Source: Methanobacteriota archaeon (GTDB lineage Archaea > Thermoplasmatota > E2 > DHVEG-1). Taken from it: 9,641 nt of DNA. The stretch lies in the NCBI GenBank assembly GCA_903930505.1, contig CAIYYQ010000355.1:1-9641 (forward strand), in the 5' to 3' direction. Under the pieces are notes generated by a model. The model was not told the origin of the DNA. It saw nothing but the letters and a program-made list of their open reading frames with translations, and searched no databases. A program made the position numbers and the translations under genes. Shown piece after piece: positions 7,006 to 9,641 of this stretch; position 1 is the stretch's first letter; the number at the start of each line of letters is the position of its first letter.

Positions 7006-7439
7006 TGTTTTGCCTCCAGAGTCTCAAGTTTCACCCATGCTTTTATCACACCGTTGATAATGTTTTCTGGTCGCGGCGGACATCCGATCACATACACGTC
7101 AACAGGAATAATCTTATCAACGGGTCCGACAAGGTTGTATGATTCATAAAACACATCACCCGTGTTTCCACAGTTCCCAACACAGACAACCAGTTTCGGA
7201 TCCGGGATTTGCTCATACACCTGTTTTACTTTTTTTTCCATCTGTCGAGTCACAGGACCAGTAATCAACAGAACATCTGCATGACGGGGCGAACCAACAA
7301 GTTTCATTCCAAACCGCTCAACATCATACCTGGGACAGAGTGCGGCAATGATCTCAATATCACATCCGTTACATGAACCAGAATTGATATGGTAGATCCA
7401 CAATGCTTTTTTGAAGGATTTTGAAAGAGATTTCCCCAT
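7002..7439 (-). CDS. Group 4 [NiFe]-hydrogenase small subunit (EchC/MbhJ/NuoB-like)
   Basis: Carries the proximal [4Fe-4S] cluster that links the NiFe site to the ferredoxin subunit. The protein has 145 residues from the ATG at 7439. Motifs: SGSCNGCDIEI (C23, C26), CVGNCGNTGDVF (C90, also C86) and GCPPRPE (C120), giving the four ligands of the NuoB-type fold. Length matches stand-alone group 4 small subunits, with no twin-arginine signal. The frame also opens at a TTG 9 bases upstream, but the ATG has an AGGT 8 bases ahead and is preferred. This is the first structural gene of the operon; hypE ends 77 bases upstream, and the gap holds a TATA-like box and a palindrome. Its TAA overlaps the ATA start of the next gene. 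Confidence 0.95.
   Translation of the reverse strand: MGKSLSKSFKKALWIYHINSGSCNGCDIEIIAALCPRYDVERFGMKLVGSPRHADVLLITGPVTRQMEKKVKQVYEQIPDPKLVVCVGNCGNTGDVFYESYNLVGPVDKIIPVDVYVIGCPPRPENIINGVIKAWVKLETLEAKQ
7013..7017 (-). promoter_or_regulatory. Shine-Dalgarno GGAGG that sets the ATA start
   Basis: A perfect GGAGG on the minus strand, inside the last codons of the small-subunit gene, 7 bases ahead of ATA 7005-7003. The ferredoxin gene has the same motif at 8-base spacing and the large-subunit gene has GAGGA at 7. No ATG, GTG or TTG in the right frame lies within reach of this site. Confidence 0.8.
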
Positions 7440-7472
7440 AACAAGCAACCTGTGCCTTATTCGTTAATGAAG

Positions 7473-7487
7473 TAATCTAATAGATTA
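7473..7487. promoter_or_regulatory. Perfect 15-bp palindrome, candidate operator of the hydrogenase operon
   Basis: TAATCTA-A-TAGATTA is a perfect 7+1+7 inverted repeat. It touches the downstream edge of the putative TATA box and ends about 10 bases before the predicted transcription start. A dimeric regulator bound here would block polymerase loading, so repression is the natural guess. A second palindrome, AAAACGTTTT (7490-7499), lies immediately upstream over the BRE/TATA region. No regulator gene is visible in the window. Confidence 0.5.
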
Positions 7488-7493
7488 TTAAAA
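7486..7493 (-). promoter_or_regulatory. Putative TATA box for the hydrogenase operon
   Basis: The minus strand reads TTTTAATA preceded by CAAAACG, which may serve as BRE. Initiation about 26 bases downstream, near 7464, gives a leader of about 25 bases that contains the AGGT ribosome site of the small-subunit gene. Read-through from hypE remains possible. Confidence 0.5.
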
Positions 7494-7516
7494 CGTTTTG
7501 ACCATGAAATGTTCTG

Positions 7517-8569
7517 TTAGCAGATCCGCGGTACCGGGTCTCCGAGTGGCTTATGCAAAATTCTCCGTCCACCAACTGTTGTTTCCAACACAACACCAGT
7601 TATTTTATCGGTGACTGTACCAATGATCGCAGCATGTTTACCCAGAGGATGTTTCTGTAACGCAGAAAGGATTTCTTCTGCTTTCTCTTTTACAACACCA
7701 AGAACAACTTTTCCTTCATTTCCAATCTCCAAAGGATCAAGTCCTAGCAGCCCGCATGCAGACTGTACACCAGTTGAAATCGGGATGTCCTCCTCAGAAA
7801 GAATAATGCCAACATGTGATTTCTCACTATATTCATTCACCGTATTTGCAAGTCCACCACGCGTCGGATCCTTAGCGGAAACCACGCCACCAACTGTAAG
7901 TATCTTCGTCATTACATCATTCAACGGTGCAACATCTGATTTCACCGTGGTTTCAAAACCATAACCTTCACGGAATGAAAGCAACGCAATGCCGTGTTCC
8001 GCAATATTTCCTGAAATAATGATCTGGTCTCCTGGTTTCAGATTAGAGTCAAGCAGCCATCTACCTGTGAATCTCCTATGTCGTTTCACTTCGTTGATGT
8101 TGTCATCAAGAAGCGTTGTTCGTTTGCCGATGCCGCTTGTGTTAACCATGAATTCCTGGATTGCTCCTTTTTCCACAACTTTGGTGTCACCAGTAACGAT
8201 AGAAACCCGGGCTTCCTGTGCACATCGCCCCATGCTTTTCACGATGATTTCAAGCGTTTCCATCATGAATCCTTCTTCGATGATGAAACCTGCAGAAAGA
8301 GCAATGGGTTTTGCCCCCATAACAGCGATATCGTTAATCGTCCCAGAAACCGCTAGAGAACCGATATCGCCTCCAGGGAAAATAAGCGGATGAACAGTAT
8401 GAGAATCAGTAGAGAACACAATATCATCAATGACTGCAGCATCATCCATGAACGTCAGTGGAACCTCGATTGATGTATCTTGCTTGAAGTATGCAAGAAT
8501 TTTTTCTTTGATGAGTTTATCCATGAGTTCCCCGCCTGCTCCTTGAGCAAGCGATATTCTTTCATCCAT
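7517..8569 (-). CDS. hypE: Carbamoyl dehydratase HypE, [NiFe]-hydrogenase maturation
   Basis: HypE receives a carbamoyl group from HypF on its C-terminal cysteine and dehydrates it with ATP to a thiocyanate, the cyanide donor for the Fe site. The protein has 350 residues, near the usual 335-350. Visible family blocks, in order: SLAQGAGG near the N-terminus, DDAAVID, FSTDSHTV, FPGGDIGSLAVSGTINDIAV, TGDTKV, AKDPTRGGLANTVNE, and the C-terminal PRIC whose last Cys is the carrier residue. The frame also has an ATG at 8599. I prefer 8569 because it starts right at the conserved region, has GAGG 9 bases ahead, and lies about 27 bases past the predicted transcription start, which falls at or just after the 8599 ATG. 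It is divergent from the 8651 gene and upstream of the hydrogenase operon. Confidence 0.96.
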   Translation of the reverse strand: MDERISLAQGAGGELMDKLIKEKILAYFKQDTSIEVPLTFMDDAAVIDDIVFSTDSHTVHPLIFPGGDIGSLAVSGTINDIAVMGAKPIALSAGFIIEEGFMMETLEIIVKSMGRCAQEARVSIVTGDTKVVEKGAIQEFMVNTSGIGKRTTLLDDNINEVKRHRRFTGRWLLDSNLKPGDQIIISGNIAEHGIALLSFREGYGFETTVKSDVAPLNDVMTKILTVGGVVSAKDPTRGGLANTVNEYSEKSHVGIILSEEDIPISTGVQSACGLLGLDPLEIGNEGKVVLGVVKEKAEEILSALQKHPLGKHAAIIGTVTDKITGVVLETTVGGRRILHKPLGDPVPRIC

Positions 8570-8616
8570 ATGTTGTATCCTCGAGAAACTTTTTTTCATG
8601 TTCTGCGATGCAGAAG

Positions 8617-8627
8617 TTTTATTTATA
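8617..8627. promoter_or_regulatory. Shared divergent TATA-like element for hypE and the 8651 gene
   Basis: TTTTATTTATA on the plus strand and TATAAATAAAA on the minus strand. On the plus strand, TTTATA at 8622-8627 is centred about 26 bases from ATG 8651, predicting a leaderless transcript. On the minus strand, spacing predicts initiation near 8596, which supports the hypE start at 8569. Only about 80 bases separate the two start codons. Confidence 0.45.
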
Positions 8628-8650
8628 CTCTCCTGTTTTGCTGATTTGTT

Positions 8651-8908
8651 ATGGCAATATGGCAGGATCTTGCGTTAACAGTGATTAATTTCTTATTTAT
8701 CCTTACGCTTGTTCCTGCGATCGTACGAAACATCAGATTAAAAGAGGTTCATGGACAGTCGCTATTTACTGCGTTGCCGACTGCGATTCTTCTCGTGATT
8801 ATGGCATGGGTTTTTTACACACTTGAACTACATCTCAGTTGTTTATCTACCGCAGGAACAGCGGTCATGTGGTTTATTCTCGCCTACCAAAAAATCAAGT
8901 ATTCCTAA
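8651..8908 (+). CDS. Three-helix membrane protein, PQ-loop/SemiSWEET-like
   Basis: An 85-residue, very hydrophobic protein with three predicted membrane helices at about 5-25, 38-58 and 63-81. The loop after helix 1, VPAIVRNIRLKEVHGQS, resembles the PQ-loop pattern (Pro-x, basic residues, then V-x-G-x-S), and the protein ends in KIKY as many SemiSWEET-like half-transporters do. The canonical Gln after Pro is Ala here. Family members dimerise to carry sugars or other small solutes, but some three-helix relatives have unknown roles, so I assign no substrate. The ATG has no ribosome site and is probably leaderless from the TATA-like element near 8622. It is divergent from hypE, and the hydrogenase protease gene follows 34 bases after its stop, so a link with the hydrogenase is possible only by position. 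Confidence 0.75.
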   Translation: MAIWQDLALTVINFLFILTLVPAIVRNIRLKEVHGQSLFTALPTAILLVIMAWVFYTLELHLSCLSTAGTAVMWFILAYQKIKYS

Positions 8909-8918
8909 TATTTTTATT
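8909..8918 (+). promoter_or_regulatory. Possible TATA box for the protease gene
   Basis: TATTTTTATT directly after the stop of the 8651 gene. Initiation about 26 bases downstream falls at about 8940, just before ATG 8943. A GGTG at 8930-8933 is an alternative ribosome site if the gene is co-transcribed with its neighbour. Confidence 0.35.
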
Positions 8919-8942
8919 CATATGTTTATGGTGCGAATAACT

Positions 8943-9401
8943 ATGAAAAACCAGATACAATATCTTATCTTTTGTGTCGGAAATCGCGATGGCGGCGATG
9001 ATGCCATTGGGCCATATATCGCAGATTACTTCAGAGACAAACCCTCACCAGGTATTGAGGTTATCGATGCTGGGGTCGCACCAGAAAATTATACGTCTCT
9101 AGTTAAAAAAAGGAAACCAAAAACTCTTATCATCATTGACGCGGTAGAAATGGGACTGCGACCTGGTGAATTAAGGATTGTTCCCAAAGAAAAGATCGGT
9201 ACCATGCATGTGAGCACACATGGGATTCCGCTATCTGTTTTAATGGCATATCTCGAATCATATGCAGAAAGAATTATTTTGATTGGAGTGGAACCAAAAA
9301 TAGTATCTGGCAGAATTACAAAAATTATAAAAAAAAGTGGAGATCAAGTAGTAAAGCTCATCGAAGATGACAAGTTAGAAGAAATTAAAACTCTTCAATA
9401 A
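8943..9401 (+). CDS. Hydrogenase maturation protease, HycI type
   Basis: Endopeptidase that removes the C-terminal tail of the [NiFe]-hydrogenase large subunit once nickel is in place; the metal site itself is the recognition mark. The protein has 152 residues, like E. coli HycI (156). CVGNRDGGDDAIGP (11-24) gives Asp20, IIDAVEMGLRPGELRI (64-79) gives Asp66, and STHGIPL (91-97) gives His93; these align with the nickel-binding Asp16, Asp62 and His90 of HycI. The later IILIGVEP block also matches. The frame is open from 8823 with ATGs at 8922 and 8928, but homology begins at MKNQIQYLIF, so 8943 is chosen; the longer forms would overlap the 8651 gene or add an unrelated leader. Its likely substrate is the large subunit at 5246-6475, which has a 30-residue tail after DPCMSCTNR. 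Confidence 0.94.
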   Translation: MKNQIQYLIFCVGNRDGGDDAIGPYIADYFRDKPSPGIEVIDAGVAPENYTSLVKKRKPKTLIIIDAVEMGLRPGELRIVPKEKIGTMHVSTHGIPLSVLMAYLESYAERIILIGVEPKIVSGRITKIIKKSGDQVVKLIEDDKLEEIKTLQ

Positions 9402-9451
9402 TGATAGAAAAAGGGTTATGGCCTACACCCAGCGCTTTCAATAATAATTAA

Positions 9452-9498
9452 TAATAGTTCTATTAATTGAACTTTGATTTTATTTATAGAACGTTCAA
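9452..9498. repeat. Short inverted repeats between convergent genes, possible terminator region
   Basis: TAATAG-TT-CTATTA (9452-9465) is a perfect 6-bp inverted repeat, and TTGAAC (9467-9472) pairs with GTTCAA (9493-9498). The palindrome GAACGTTC (9489-9496) covers the end of the toxin gene. A T-rich stretch at 9473-9487 follows the protease gene and may terminate it. The region is very AT-rich, so some of this symmetry is expected by chance. Confidence 0.3.
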
Positions 9499-9641
9499 AT
9501 TTCTTTGTATATATTTTTTCTGTGACCTATAAAGGCAATAAATATTTTATTTTTTATTTCATCAATATCAGCGATAACTCGATAATTCCCAACTCGAAGT
9601 TTATATTCACGTCTTCCCGTTAATCGCTCAAAATAATGAAA
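9495..9641 (-). CDS. RelE/ParE-superfamily toxin, C-terminal fragment at window edge
   Basis: The frame enters at the right edge and gives 48 residues ending in TGA at 9497-9495. It reads FHYFERLTGRREYKLRVGNY, then RVIADID, then FIAFIGHRKNIYKEI. This is the classic C-terminal half of RelE/ParE-type toxins: the K-L-R-V-G-x-Y-R-V-I strand and the final I-G-H-R-x-x-x-Y motif. RelE members cleave mRNA on the ribosome, while ParE members poison gyrase; the fragment does not decide which. The antitoxin gene, usually next to it, is not in the window. The gene is convergent with the protease gene, 93 bases apart, and is unrelated in function to the hydrogenase island. Confidence 0.85.
   Translation of the reverse strand, partial: FHYFERLTGRREYKLRVGNYRVIADIDEIKNKIFIAFIGHRKNIYKEI

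Noticed and set aside
4848..7439. Reading the four-gene block as complex I (Nuo/Fpo) fragments
   Set aside because: The large subunit keeps both nickel-binding CxxC pairs (C69/C72, C373/C376), which complex I subunits lack, and hyp and hycI genes surround the block.
7989..8393. 134-codon open frame antisense to hypE, and another at 8078-8356
   Set aside because: Composition is that of an antisense shadow; hypE motifs on the other strand cover the full stretch.
8823..8942. N-terminal 40-residue extension of the protease
   Set aside because: It overlaps the end of the 8651 gene and does not resemble HycI; similarity begins at the Met at 8943.
9421..9500. AT-rich short repeats as a CRISPR or attachment site
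   Set aside because: No regular repeat-spacer spacing, no tRNA end and no integrase; simple AT-rich symmetry explains it.

Overview
This window looks archaeal and probably euryarchaeal. AT-rich TATA-like boxes lie about 25 bases ahead of probable leaderless starts. Shine-Dalgarno motifs (GGAGG, GAGG) appear only at genes inside operons. The gene content, an Ech/Mbh-type group 4 [NiFe]-hydrogenase with Hyp maturation proteins, fits too. I cannot name a species. No stretch longer than about 100 bases lacks a plausible gene.

Layout. (1) 1-1561, minus: 5' three quarters of a polyphosphate kinase gene (ppk1), running off the left edge. (2) 1639-2181, minus: a CYTH-domain protein of the CyaB / triphosphatase type. 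(3) 2260-2664, plus: an unrecognised 134-residue protein, divergent from the CYTH gene and convergent with hypF; the last two share a TTAA that gives both stop codons. (4) 2661-7439, minus: a compact operon coding for hydrogenase small subunit, NuoC/EchD-like subunit, large subunit, two-cluster ferredoxin subunit, then hypF. (5) 7517-8569, minus: hypE, just upstream of that operon. (6) 8651-9401, plus, divergent from hypE: a three-helix PQ-loop/SemiSWEET-like membrane protein and a HycI-type hydrogenase maturation protease. (7) 9495-9641, minus: the C-terminal end of a RelE/ParE-type toxin, cut by the right edge.

How it fits together. Genes 4-6 form a hydrogenase island. HypF and HypE make the cyanide ligands of the Fe site, and the HycI-like protease should trim the large-subunit tail after Ni insertion. 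The four structural genes follow the echC-D-E-F order, but no echA/echB-type ion-translocating membrane subunits are present here. The NuoC-like gene has no ATG, GTG or TTG at its expected start. Its conserved-looking reading frame begins with ATA, 7 bases after a perfect GGAGG and overlapping the upstream stop, exactly where both following junctions have ATGA. A perfect 15-bp palindrome lies between the TATA-like box and the predicted transcription start of the hydrogenase operon, a good candidate operator.
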